Source: UBA11400 sp964473555 (GTDB lineage: Bacteria > Bacteroidota > Rhodothermia > Balneolales > HLUCCA01). From it: a DNA stretch of 64,000 nt. Both the position numbers and the translations under genes were made by a program. Numbering within the stretch: position 1 is the stretch's first letter; the number at the start of each line of letters is the position of its first letter. This document shows positions 9,230 through 16,612 of this stretch, piece by piece. The stretch spans positions 1 to 64,000 of the forward strand of contig CAYYPL010000006.1 of the NCBI GenBank assembly GCA_964473555.1, read 5' to 3'. A model generated the notes under the pieces. That model had not been told where the DNA came from, searched no databases, and saw nothing but the letters and a program-made list of their open reading frames with translations.

Positions 9230-9595
9230 CTAAGATTTATCTAAGTGGTGTATAAATCCAAATAACATTTTTCTGATTTCACATAAATCACTTATTGCTG
9301 TAGTAAGATCCAACTCTTTGAGTAGACCCACTTTTTTTGCCAATCGTAATTGAGATTCAACCTCAAAACTAGAAGCAACTGCAATTCTCAAAAACCTTGC
9401 AAAATCTTTGTTCGAATACCGTCCATACCCCTCGGCAATATTTGATGAAACGGAAAAAATGGAACGCGACAGTTGATCTCGAACCCCAAAATTGGAAATG
9501 CTGAATACAAACGGCAGATGTTTTTCCGAAAATTCGATTGATTTGACCCAAATCTTCAGATCATCTAATGGTGTTTTTATTTGATTGTTATCCAT
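9230..9595 (-). CDS. Four-helix-bundle protein of the S23 / 23S rRNA intervening-sequence family
   Basis: A 121-residue protein with the family core: LDDLKIWVKSIE in helix 1, VRDQLSRSIFSVSSNIAEG and YGRYSNKDFARFLRIA in the middle, and a final helix. The family (PF05635) includes ORFs inside 23S rRNA intervening sequences and the RNA-binding accessory protein Avd of diversity-generating retroelements, but no reverse transcriptase is near. The gene is AT-richer than its neighbours and lies between inverted heptad arrays. It shares RDQLSRS/KDQLSRS and SSNIAEGYGRY with the second copy at 44611. Nucleic-acid binding is likely; the target may be the flanking repeats (inference). Confidence 0.88.
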   Translation of the reverse strand: MDNNQIKTPLDDLKIWVKSIEFSEKHLPFVFSISNFGVRDQLSRSIFSVSSNIAEGYGRYSNKDFARFLRIAVASSFEVESQLRLAKKVGLLKELDLTTAISDLCEIRKMLFGFIHHLDKS

Positions 9596-9664
9596 ACCTA
9601 CTAGTGTTACAAATAGTAAATTCCTTACACGAATAGTCGAAATTTCACCTAAAAAAACTGCGGT

Positions 9665-9748
9665 CTGTGCTCTGTGTACTGTGAACTGTGCTCTGTACTC
9701 TGTGACCTGTGACCTGTGTACTGTGCTCTGTGTACTGTGCTCTGTGAA
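9665..9748 (-). repeat. Heptad array, 12 units, inverted relative to 9114-9225
   Basis: Twelve perfect-register heptads CTGTGCT, CTGTGTA, CTGTGAA, CTGTACT, CTGTGAC. Read on the minus strand they are the same family as the left array. The last unit ends at 9748 and the next base begins the stop codon (minus strand) of the SufU-like gene, so the array has replaced the whole 3' flank of that gene. Confidence 0.9.
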
Positions 9749-10180
9749 CTAGCTAAGTTCTTCCCAAGCCAATTTCACGCACTTGAATCGAGTGGGATAT
9801 TTCCGAATTTCGAGCAACGCCTCGAATTGTTGAGCCATTTCGGAGGATAAAAAATCAGGAACCTCTGGGGTTTGATCAAGGTAGTCGATGCTACAAACTG
9901 CGTCTACGTAACGCTTAAGTGCCAATATCTCATCTTGGGTACGTCCCTCTACTACCAAACACAATATTGATGCGGAGGCGCGGCAGAGCATGCAGCCTTC
10001 GGCATGGTGTACGATAGATTTGATACGTTGCCCGGCTGTATCGTATTCGATGCCGAGGGTGACGGCGTCGCCACAGGAGCGGTTTCGGGTAGATTTTTGG
10101 ATGGGAAGTTGCATCGGGTCCCCGGCATGTACCGGGGACTTGTGATGCTGGATCAGTATTTCGGAATACGGAGATTCCAT
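9749..10180 (-). CDS. sufU: SufU-like iron-sulfur cluster assembly scaffold/sulfurtransferase
   Basis: A 143-residue SufU/IscU-family protein: NRSCGD supplies the first conserved Cys and Asp, GCMLCRASAS the second Cys, and RFKCVKLAWEEL the third. SufU accepts sulfur from SufS in Suf-type Fe-S assembly. The GCMLC segment has an extra Cys where the family usually has Ser. ATG 10180 lies 2 bp after the gcvP stop; a longer reading from 10225 would overlap gcvP and does not match the family. Other suf genes are not in the window. Confidence 0.82.
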   Translation of the reverse strand: MESPYSEILIQHHKSPVHAGDPMQLPIQKSTRNRSCGDAVTLGIEYDTAGQRIKSIVHHAEGCMLCRASASILCLVVEGRTQDEILALKRYVDAVCSIDYLDQTPEVPDFLSSEMAQQFEALLEIRKYPTRFKCVKLAWEELS

Positions 10181-10182
10181 GT

Positions 10183-13080
10183 TTACTCGTTTTCGGCGTA
10201 GGCCTCGATCGGAATACAGGCACACACCAGGTTTCGGTCACCATACGCCGAGTCGATTCGGCTCACGGATGGCCAGAATTTTTGTTCACGCACCCAACCC
10301 AGTGGATACGCGGCTTTTTCGCGGGAATATGGACGTGTCCATTCGTCAGAGGTGATGGTCGCAGCGGTGTGTGGAGATTGGGTCAACACATTGATCTCTT
10401 TGTCGGCTTTACCTTCTTCGATTTCACGGATTTCCTCGCGGATGGCGATCATCGCATCGCAGAAGCGATCTAATTCATCTTTGGTCTCGCTTTCGGTCGG
10501 CTCGATCATCACGGTTCCTGCTACCGGGAAAGACACGGTTGGAGCATGGAATCCATAGTCCATGAGGCGCTTGGCAATATCGGTCACTTCCACATTCGCA
10601 CTTTGCTTAAATGGACGCATATCCACAATCATCTCGTGTGCACTAAATCCATTTGAATTGGTGTATAAGACCTGATAATGGGATTCCAGTCGGGCTTTGA
10701 TGTAGTTGGCGTTCAATATCGCAAGTTTGGTGGCGTTGGTGAGTCCTTCGCCGCCCATCATTCGGATATATGCATAAGAAATCGGCAGAATTCCAGCGCT
10801 GCCAAAAGGTGCCGCTGAAATCGACATGGTTTTATTGCCACTGTAATTGTCAACCACTGCGTGTCCGGGCAGGAATGGGATCAGGTGTTTGGCTACACCG
10901 ATGGGACCCATTCCAGGGCCGCCTCCACCGTGGGGAATACAGAAGGTCTTGTGCAGGTTCAGGTGACATACATCCGCGCCAATCGCCGCCGGACTGGTCA
11001 ATCCAACCTGAGCGTTCATGTTAGCACCATCCATGTAGACTTGTCCGCCGTGATGGTGAATCAATTCACAGATTTCCTGAATGGATTCTTCAAACACACC
11101 GTGGGTGGATGGATAGGTCACCATCAGACAAGCCAGACGATCGCTGTACTGCTCCGCTTTCTCGCGGAGGTCATCGAGGTCGATGTTTCCACGGTCGTCG
11201 CACTTGGTCACAACCACATCCATACCCGCCATAACTGCAGATGCTGGATTGGTTCCGTGCGCAGATGATGGTATCAGGGCCACGTTTCGGTGGTGGTCGC
11301 CACGGGATGCATGGTAGGCGCGGATGGTCATCAGACCGGCATACTCTCCCTGTGCTCCTGAGTTAGGTTGCAACGACATCGCCTCAAATCCGGTAATCTC
11401 GCACAACCACTCCGAAAGTTCATCCATCATCTGTTTGTAGCCCTGCATCTGATTGGCTGGAGCAAATGGATGGAGTCCGCCGAATTCAGGCCAGGTTACC
11501 GGAATCATCTCGGTTGTGGCGTTGAGTTTCATGGTGCAGGATCCCAGTGAGATCATGGAGTGCACCAAGGACAAGTCTTTGTTCTCGAGTCGCTTCAGAT
11601 AGCGAAGCATTTCGTGCTCACTGTGATAGCGATTGAAAACAGGATGTTGCAGATAGTCAACCTCACGTGAGAGCGTTTCAGGAAGCGCAAGTTCGACACC
11701 TTTCACCAGGATGGACTCCTTCGTCGGAACATCTTTTCCGGCAGCTTTAGCAAAAATGACAACCAGATCCACCAGATCATCGGTGTATTTGGCCTCATCA
11801 AAAGATAATCCGACCTCTGAATCACTGATGTATCGCAGGTTGATTTCGGAAGCCTCTGCATGGGTACGGAGTTCAGTCGCATTGACTCCTGACGGTAGTT
11901 TGACATGCAACGTATCGAACCATACGGTATTCTGCACTTCGTAGCCGAGTAATCCTAGTTGATATGCCATCACAGTGGTCAGGCCATACACACGCTCTCC
12001 TGTCGTACGGATGCCTTTGGGACCGTGATAGATGGCGTAGGCTGCGGATATAACGGCCAGCAGCACCTGAGCGGTACAGATATTGGAAGTCGCTTTTTCA
12101 CGTCGGATATGCTGCTCGCGGGTCTGGAGCGCCATTCTGTATGCAGGATTACCATCCGCATCGACCGAAACACCGATGATTCGTCCGGGAATGTTGCGTT
12201 TATAGGCATCACGGGTAGCAAAAAACGCTGCGTGTGGACCTCCGAATCCCAATGGAACCCCAAATCGCTGGGAAGTTCCTATTACTACGTCCGCGCCCAT
12301 CGCTCCGGGTGATTTCATGACGGTAAGTGCCAGTAGATCTGATGCTACAGCAACCAGGATATCGTTTTCGTGAGCTGCAGCGATAACTGCGGTCAGGTCA
12401 CGGACATTACCATAAGTATCTGGATTCTGGAGCAGTGCACCAAACACATCCGCATCGGTTACATCGAAGTCGGCAGTGGGTTTGATGACCAGTTCGACTC
12501 CAATAGGCGTAGCACGGGTCAGGATCACATCGATGGTCTGAGGATGTGCATTGGCATCGACAAAAAACTTGTGCGCATTCTTTTTGGCACCTTTACGAAG
12601 TCCGAGCATCATACTCATTGCCTCGGCAGCAGCGGTACCTTCATCCAGCAGCGAAGCATTTGCGATCTCCATGCCCGTCAGATCCATCACCATAGTCTGG
12701 AAATTGATCAGCATTTCTAGTCGACCCTGCGCGATTTCAGCCTGATAGGGAGTATAAGCCGTGTACCAGGCCGGATTCTCCAGAATATTTCGCTGCACTA
12801 CCGTGGGGAGCACGGTATCGTAGTATCCCATACCCATAAATGACCGGTATACTTTGTTTTTGCCGGCCATTTTTCGGAATTCCCTTAAAAATCGATGTTC
12901 GTTGACGGCCTCCGGAAGGTTCATTGGTTTGCGAAGGCGAATATTTTCGGGGACTGTCTTATCGATCAGTTCATCCAGAGATTGGACCCCGATTTTTTGC
13001 AACATAGTTGCTTGCTGTTCTGCATTTGGGCCGTTGTGACGGAATTCAAAAACGTCACGCGAGTTAAGATCAATACTCAT
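10183..13080 (-). CDS. gcvP: Glycine dehydrogenase (decarboxylating), P protein
   Basis: The single-chain P protein of the glycine cleavage system (965 residues) decarboxylates glycine with PLP and passes the aminomethyl group to GcvH lipoate. The start MSIDLNSRDVFEFRHNGPN at 13080 fits the family; an upstream in-frame extension to 13230 is not conserved-looking. The PLP lysine lies in CHLNLHKTFCIPHGGGGPG around residue 710. Both halves (P1 and P2) are fused, as in most Gram-negatives. It is followed after 2 bp by the SufU-like gene. gcvH and gcvT are elsewhere. Confidence 0.96.
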   Translation of the reverse strand: MSIDLNSRDVFEFRHNGPNAEQQATMLQKIGVQSLDELIDKTVPENIRLRKPMNLPEAVNEHRFLREFRKMAGKNKVYRSFMGMGYYDTVLPTVVQRNILENPAWYTAYTPYQAEIAQGRLEMLINFQTMVMDLTGMEIANASLLDEGTAAAEAMSMMLGLRKGAKKNAHKFFVDANAHPQTIDVILTRATPIGVELVIKPTADFDVTDADVFGALLQNPDTYGNVRDLTAVIAAAHENDILVAVASDLLALTVMKSPGAMGADVVIGTSQRFGVPLGFGGPHAAFFATRDAYKRNIPGRIIGVSVDADGNPAYRMALQTREQHIRREKATSNICTAQVLLAVISAAYAIYHGPKGIRTTGERVYGLTTVMAYQLGLLGYEVQNTVWFDTLHVKLPSGVNATELRTHAEASEINLRYISDSEVGLSFDEAKYTDDLVDLVVIFAKAAGKDVPTKESILVKGVELALPETLSREVDYLQHPVFNRYHSEHEMLRYLKRLENKDLSLVHSMISLGSCTMKLNATTEMIPVTWPEFGGLHPFAPANQMQGYKQMMDELSEWLCEITGFEAMSLQPNSGAQGEYAGLMTIRAYHASRGDHHRNVALIPSSAHGTNPASAVMAGMDVVVTKCDDRGNIDLDDLREKAEQYSDRLACLMVTYPSTHGVFEESIQEICELIHHHGGQVYMDGANMNAQVGLTSPAAIGADVCHLNLHKTFCIPHGGGGPGMGPIGVAKHLIPFLPGHAVVDNYSGNKTMSISAAPFGSAGILPISYAYIRMMGGEGLTNATKLAILNANYIKARLESHYQVLYTNSNGFSAHEMIVDMRPFKQSANVEVTDIAKRLMDYGFHAPTVSFPVAGTVMIEPTESETKDELDRFCDAMIAIREEIREIEEGKADKEINVLTQSPHTAATITSDEWTRPYSREKAAYPLGWVREQKFWPSVSRIDSAYGDRNLVCACIPIEAYAENE

Positions 13081-13400
13081 GTAAACGATGAAATTATTTA
13101 TGTGGTGAGGAATATTCGGGGTAAAAATAATACGTGCTAAAGGTACGTAAATTCTGTGAATGCAACATCTACAAGGGCGAATCAATTCCATACCCTGACA
13201 TAAAGTTGACAAAGATTTTTCGATCAGCACTTGTAAAACTAGATATCATCCTTTAGTTTCGGTTGCCTAAATCATAAAAGCTTTGTTTTCGATATAGTTG
13301 CTTCTTAATGAATGATATCTCGGTTCGTTGTGTTTCTAAACACATGTTTAGTTGACTTCAACCAGGTACTTTAAGTGACATACAGATACTGTTTCCTATC
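13081..13400. promoter_or_regulatory. Divergent intergenic region gcvP / PAS protein
   Basis: This 320-bp AT-rich gap must hold the promoters of both divergent genes. No convincing TAnnTTTG box can be fixed. A 6-bp-stem hairpin (13336-13351) about 50 bp before the PAS gene is followed by GTTGAC; a related GTCAACTGTTTAG forms the arms of the palindrome at the other end of the PAS gene. No small gene is seen. Confidence 0.35.
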
Positions 13401-14672
13401 ATGTTAATCCCAGAAATTTCAAAAATTATTGCCGAATGTGCCAAAGACGATGCGTCAAAGGCCAAATTGACTGAATTGCTTGAATCAGTCGTAACGAAGA
13501 GTGACAGAATCGAAACCAGTCTTCGTCTGCTTGAGGCTGCGATTCGTTCGGATTATGATTCCATTCTCATCACCGAAATGGGTCTCAACGATCCGGGTCC
13601 CTTGATTGTTTATGTAAACGATGGGTTCACAAAAATGACCGGCTATACGCGTGAAGAAGCCATCGGACAAACCCCGAGAATGCTTCAGGGTCCAAAAACG
13701 GATCGCGCTGTGCTCGACAAGCTCAAATACTCGCTCATTAACGGAAAATCCTTCTTTGGTCAGACTATCAATTACCGTAAAGATGGTTCTGAGTTTGTAA
13801 ATCAGTGGGACATTCACCCACTTGTAGATGCATCCGGCAAAATTACCCACTGGGTATCCTATCAGCACGATATCACCGAGCGAAAACGCTCGGAACAATC
13901 TGTAATCAATTCGAACGCAGAGCAAGAAGACCTCTATGAAGACTCACACAAAACGTATGTAGATATTGCAGAGTCAGGTGACATTGTTGGAGCAAACAAA
14001 TCATTCCGTGAACTGGTCGGATTAAATAAAGAAGAGTTAAAGACCTTGAAAATCTGGGATGTGATGCCAGATAAATTCGGGGATTTGCTGAAAAACAATT
14101 TCAAACAGGTGTATCACAGCGAGTTTGGTGAAGGACGCGTGTACAATTTGGTGCTGAAAGGGACAGACGGAGCACCGGTCCAGGTAGAAATCTCCACCAG
14201 GCGAATGGATGTGTCCTCAGGCGAATTTATGCGAGGTGATATCAAGAATCTGAGCCTGCAGAAGAAAGTCATCAACACTCTGAAGAAAAGAAACACCTTT
14301 TTTTCCCAGTTATTTGAGCGAAAAGTAGATTTCAACTATGGATTGATCAAGGATGCTGAAAATCGGTTCCGATTTAAGTGGATATCTGACGGATTCAAGA
14401 AAGTAACGGGGTATGGGGTTGACGAATGCCTGCATGGCAATGGATGGGATATGATCATCCATCCCGACGACAAGTCACGCGTGATCGAGCACATCAACAC
14501 TGCATTTCAGGGGCGTTCTACCACCATGAACTACCGGATTGTGTGCAAAGATGGGTCCATCAAACAGGTACTGGATTATGCCAAGCCCGACAAAAAAGGC
14601 GAACACGGCGACGTGCTGGATATTCTGGCTTCCACTATCGATGTTACGAATAGAAAAGAGTCAACTGTTTAG
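13401..14672 (+). CDS. Multi-PAS sensor protein with a LOV-like first domain lacking the photoactive Cys
   Basis: The 423-residue soluble protein contains three PAS-type regions (about 45-170, 180-290, 300-415) and no kinase, cyclase or DNA-binding output. PAS1 contains GQTPRMLQG (residues 88-96) where LOV domains have GRNCRFLQG; the cysteine that forms the flavin adduct is replaced by Pro. PAS1 ends in the typical DITERK and PAS3 in DVTNRK. It probably senses a ligand or redox state and acts by protein contact. The last codons lie inside a long palindrome. Confidence 0.75.
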   Translation: MLIPEISKIIAECAKDDASKAKLTELLESVVTKSDRIETSLRLLEAAIRSDYDSILITEMGLNDPGPLIVYVNDGFTKMTGYTREEAIGQTPRMLQGPKTDRAVLDKLKYSLINGKSFFGQTINYRKDGSEFVNQWDIHPLVDASGKITHWVSYQHDITERKRSEQSVINSNAEQEDLYEDSHKTYVDIAESGDIVGANKSFRELVGLNKEELKTLKIWDVMPDKFGDLLKNNFKQVYHSEFGEGRVYNLVLKGTDGAPVQVEISTRRMDVSSGEFMRGDIKNLSLQKKVINTLKKRNTFFSQLFERKVDFNYGLIKDAENRFRFKWISDGFKKVTGYGVDECLHGNGWDMIIHPDDKSRVIEHINTAFQGRSTTMNYRIVCKDGSIKQVLDYAKPDKKGEHGDVLDILASTIDVTNRKESTV

Positions 14673-14702
14673 AATCGGCAAGCCGTTTCTAAACAGTTGA
14701 CT
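14659..14702. repeat. 44-bp near-perfect palindrome overlapping the PAS stop codon
   Basis: Arms of about 21 bp with one T-T mismatch surround a two-base loop. The stop codon (14670-14672) is within the left arm. There is no T-run on either side, so it is not a classical terminator; it could be a cruciform, an mRNA 3'-end structure or a binding site. Confidence 0.8.
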
Positions 14703-14710
14703 GAAAACAG

Positions 14711-14775
14711 ATGAGAGATTAGGGATGAGAGTTGCGGAATTTCAGACTCTTCATCCTCATCTCTCGTCTCTAATC
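14711..14775. repeat. Inverted GAGGGATGAG-family tract
   Basis: A purine-rich tract with AGGGATGAGAGT is followed after about 20 bp by its pyrimidine-rich complement with CTCATCTCTCGTCTC. The two arms can pair imperfectly. The same family recurs at 15186-15350, 41173-41194, 42302-42326 and 48283-48346. It occupies the whole gap between the PAS gene and the epimerase gene and ends 10 bp before the latter's start. Confidence 0.75.
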
Positions 14776-14785
14776 AAAGGTCTGA

Positions 14786-15184
14786 ATGAAACACATTGAT
14801 CACATAGGAATTGCAGTTGCTGATCTTGAGAGTGCAGTAGAGAAGTATGAGGCATTGCTCGGTGTTCCTTGTTTTAAGCGCGAAGTAGTCGAGTCGGAGA
14901 TGGTCGAAACGGCTTTTTTTCAGACTGGTGAGTCAAAGGTCGAGCTTTTAGCTGGAACTTCACCGGATTCTGTCATTACCAAGTATGTCGCAAAGCGTGG
15001 TGAAGGCATGCATCATGTGGCGTTTGAAGTGCCCAATATTTATTCCGAAATCGAGTGTTATCAGGCGATGGGATATCAGTTGTTGGCAGAGAAACCTAAA
15101 CGCGGTGCGGACAACAAACTCATCATTTTCCTGCATCCAAAAGAAGCACACGGCGTTCTGATTGAATTGTGCCAAAGTATCTGA
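14786..15184 (+). CDS. mce: Methylmalonyl-CoA epimerase
   Basis: A 132-residue glyoxalase/VOC-fold protein of standard length. The opening HIDHIGIAVADLESAVEKYEA, the central FFQTGESKVELL, EGMHHVAFEV and the closing LIELCQ provide the His/Gln/His/Glu metal ligands of the epimerase family. It interconverts (S)- and (R)-methylmalonyl-CoA, feeding the mutase encoded at 21309 and its chaperone MeaB at 33493. It is flanked on both sides by GAGGGATGAG-family inverted tracts. Confidence 0.92.
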   Translation: MKHIDHIGIAVADLESAVEKYEALLGVPCFKREVVESEMVETAFFQTGESKVELLAGTSPDSVITKYVAKRGEGMHHVAFEVPNIYSEIECYQAMGYQLLAEKPKRGADNKLIIFLHPKEAHGVLIELCQSI

Positions 15185-15185
15185 T

Positions 15186-15350
15186 GTGGGATGAGGGACA
15201 AGAGACGAGGGAATCACTCATCCCTCCTCACTCGTCTGTATTCCATAATCTCAAACTGCCCTATCTACGCTTAGTGCACCTTGTGCTCCAAAGTAGGGAC
15301 GAGAGACAAGGGTAAAGTGATTCTCTCATCCCTCCTCGCTCGTCTCTAAT
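15186..15350. repeat. Two inverted GAGGGATGAG-family tracts
   Basis: Two hairpin-forming tracts (15186-15238 and 15294-15350) each have a purine arm such as GGGACAAGAGACGAGGG and, after about 10 bp, a pyrimidine arm such as CTCATCCCTCCTC. They lie between the convergent genes mce and scpB; the second runs into the last codon and stop of scpB (15346-15348). Confidence 0.75.
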
Positions 15351-16026
15351 CTGTTGTTTCATCCTCTGATTTATTCTCAGAATCTGAATCTGATTTTGGG
15401 CTTTGATCTTCCAACTGCGTTCTCAATTCCAGCAATAACTGACGGTGTTCGGCCATGTCGTCGTCCTTCAGAATCTCGTCGATTTCGCGTGGTTTGGGCA
15501 ATTCTTCGACCGAACTGATGCCAAAGTGCATCAAGAACGTGTCGGAGGTCTTGTACAACAACGGTTTTCCAGGGGAATCTCGCCGTCCGGCGACTGAAAT
15601 CAGCTTTTTCTCCATCAATGTCCGGACGATATACCCGGAATCTACGCCTCTGACCTGCTCAATTTCGGGTTTGGTGATGGGCTGACGATAAGCGATGATA
15701 GCCAGGGTTTCGATAGCAGACTGGGAAATCTTTCGATTGATATTCTCGTGCTGAATGTATTTGAGCCAGGGATGAAATCGCTTGTCAGTGATAAAGGTGT
15801 ATCCGCGTCCACGATGAATGATCGAAAAACTGCGTCCGGTCTCCTCATAACTCTGGTTCAGTGTAACGATAATGCCCGCAATATCAGCCGATGAGATCAC
15901 CAGCGACTCGTCTTCTCTGAGTAAGGCCGTACAGATTTCATCGGCTGTGACTGGTTCCGGACTGGCAAAGATCATAGCCTCAACCACGGATGGGATACTT
16001 GCCGACTCGATGGATGGATTGCTCAA
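15346..16026 (-). CDS. scpB: Segregation and condensation protein B
   Basis: A 226-residue ScpB, the winged-helix partner of ScpA and SMC in chromosome condensation. Two winged-helix modules are recognisable; ETLAIIAYRQPITKPEIEQVRGVDSGYIVRTL (read in parts, about residues 110-140) and ISVAGRRDSPGKPLLYKTSDTFL are family signatures. The C-terminal tail after residue 190 is acidic and low-complexity. scpA is not beside it. It is downstream of the small membrane protein gene on the same strand. Confidence 0.93.
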   Translation of the reverse strand: MSNPSIESASIPSVVEAMIFASPEPVTADEICTALLREDESLVISSADIAGIIVTLNQSYEETGRSFSIIHRGRGYTFITDKRFHPWLKYIQHENINRKISQSAIETLAIIAYRQPITKPEIEQVRGVDSGYIVRTLMEKKLISVAGRRDSPGKPLLYKTSDTFLMHFGISSVEELPKPREIDEILKDDDMAEHRQLLLELRTQLEDQSPKSDSDSENKSEDETTD

Positions 16027-16105
16027 GGTACTGGGAATTGATGGTGGATTACTGGTGTCGGGAAAATACTCATTTTCATACTTGGCAGCTAATCTGATCC
16101 TGATT

Positions 16106-16552
16106 TCAAGCTTTTTTCGCGGCGTTCAGCGCGGCTTCATCCATACGTTGCTGAATCTGCTGGATGAGTTTCTCACGTTGTATACGTCCGGACTTGATCC
16201 CCAGCCACGATCCGGCTACTGCGCCTATCGTTATGACCACATCAAACACGATAGCATCCTGAATCAGGGCGAACTCTCCTTGTAGCTGGGCTGCTATCAT
16301 CGTTGGTACCACAATAAATGGCACAAATCCATAAGGGAGCCAGAAATGCGTGTTCGTTTTGCGAATAAATCGTCGACCCAAAGCCAGGCTGAGGCTACCA
16401 TATATCAGTGCAAATCCAACGAGTGAGACCGATCCGACCCAGTCAGGGCGCTGAACAAAGGGATAAAGCAGGTTCGTGAAGATGAAAACAGCCATTCCAA
16501 GTGTAAAAGCAGCGGTAACGTAGGCGAAGATGCGGGGGGTATTTGCGGTCAT
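16106..16552 (-). CDS. Small four-helix membrane protein, unknown function
   Basis: A 148-residue protein with four predicted membrane helices (about 8-28, 38-56, 70-88, 96-118) and a charged amphipathic C-terminal tail (QREKLIQQIQQRMDEAALNAAKKA in parts). I do not recognise a family. It lies on the minus strand between EnvC and ScpB genes. Its start codon (16550-16552) directly touches a heptad array that occupies its entire upstream region, so no ordinary ribosome binding site is present. Confidence 0.6.
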   Translation of the reverse strand: MTANTPRIFAYVTAAFTLGMAVFIFTNLLYPFVQRPDWVGSVSLVGFALIYGSLSLALGRRFIRKTNTHFWLPYGFVPFIVVPTMIAAQLQGEFALIQDAIVFDVVITIGAVAGSWLGIKSGRIQREKLIQQIQQRMDEAALNAAKKA

Positions 16553-16601
16553 AGGAAGTAGGGAGTAGGGAGTAGGAAGTAGGGAGTAGGAAGTAGGGAG
16601 T
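16553..16601 (-). repeat. Heptad array (AGGGAGT/AGGAAGT) touching a start codon
   Basis: Seven perfect-register heptads, AGGAAGT and AGGGAGT in mixed order, start at the base immediately before the start codon of the downstream minus-strand gene and end 11 bp from the stop codon of the EnvC-like gene. On the gene strand it reads as CCTACTTCCT directly before ATG. Confidence 0.9.
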
Positions 16602-16612
16602 GGGTGAAGAAC

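Larger units (their letters stand above)
9091..9748. mobile_element. S23 cassette 1: four-helix-bundle gene between inverted heptad arrays
   Basis: The unit consists of 16 heptads of the NNCACAG type (9114-9225), one S23 gene on the minus strand, and 12 heptads of the complementary CTGTGNN type (9665-9748). The two arrays are therefore inverted repeats that could pair into a long stem. The cassette fills the space between the convergent genes ribBA and the SufU-like gene, and the right array ends at the base before the latter's stop codon. Mobility is inferred from this layout and from the second cassette at 44401-45570; no transposase or target duplication is seen. Confidence 0.55.

Noticed and set aside
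9230..9595. Diversity-generating retroelement (S23 protein as Avd)
   Set aside because: No reverse transcriptase, template repeat or variable repeat is present near either S23 gene.
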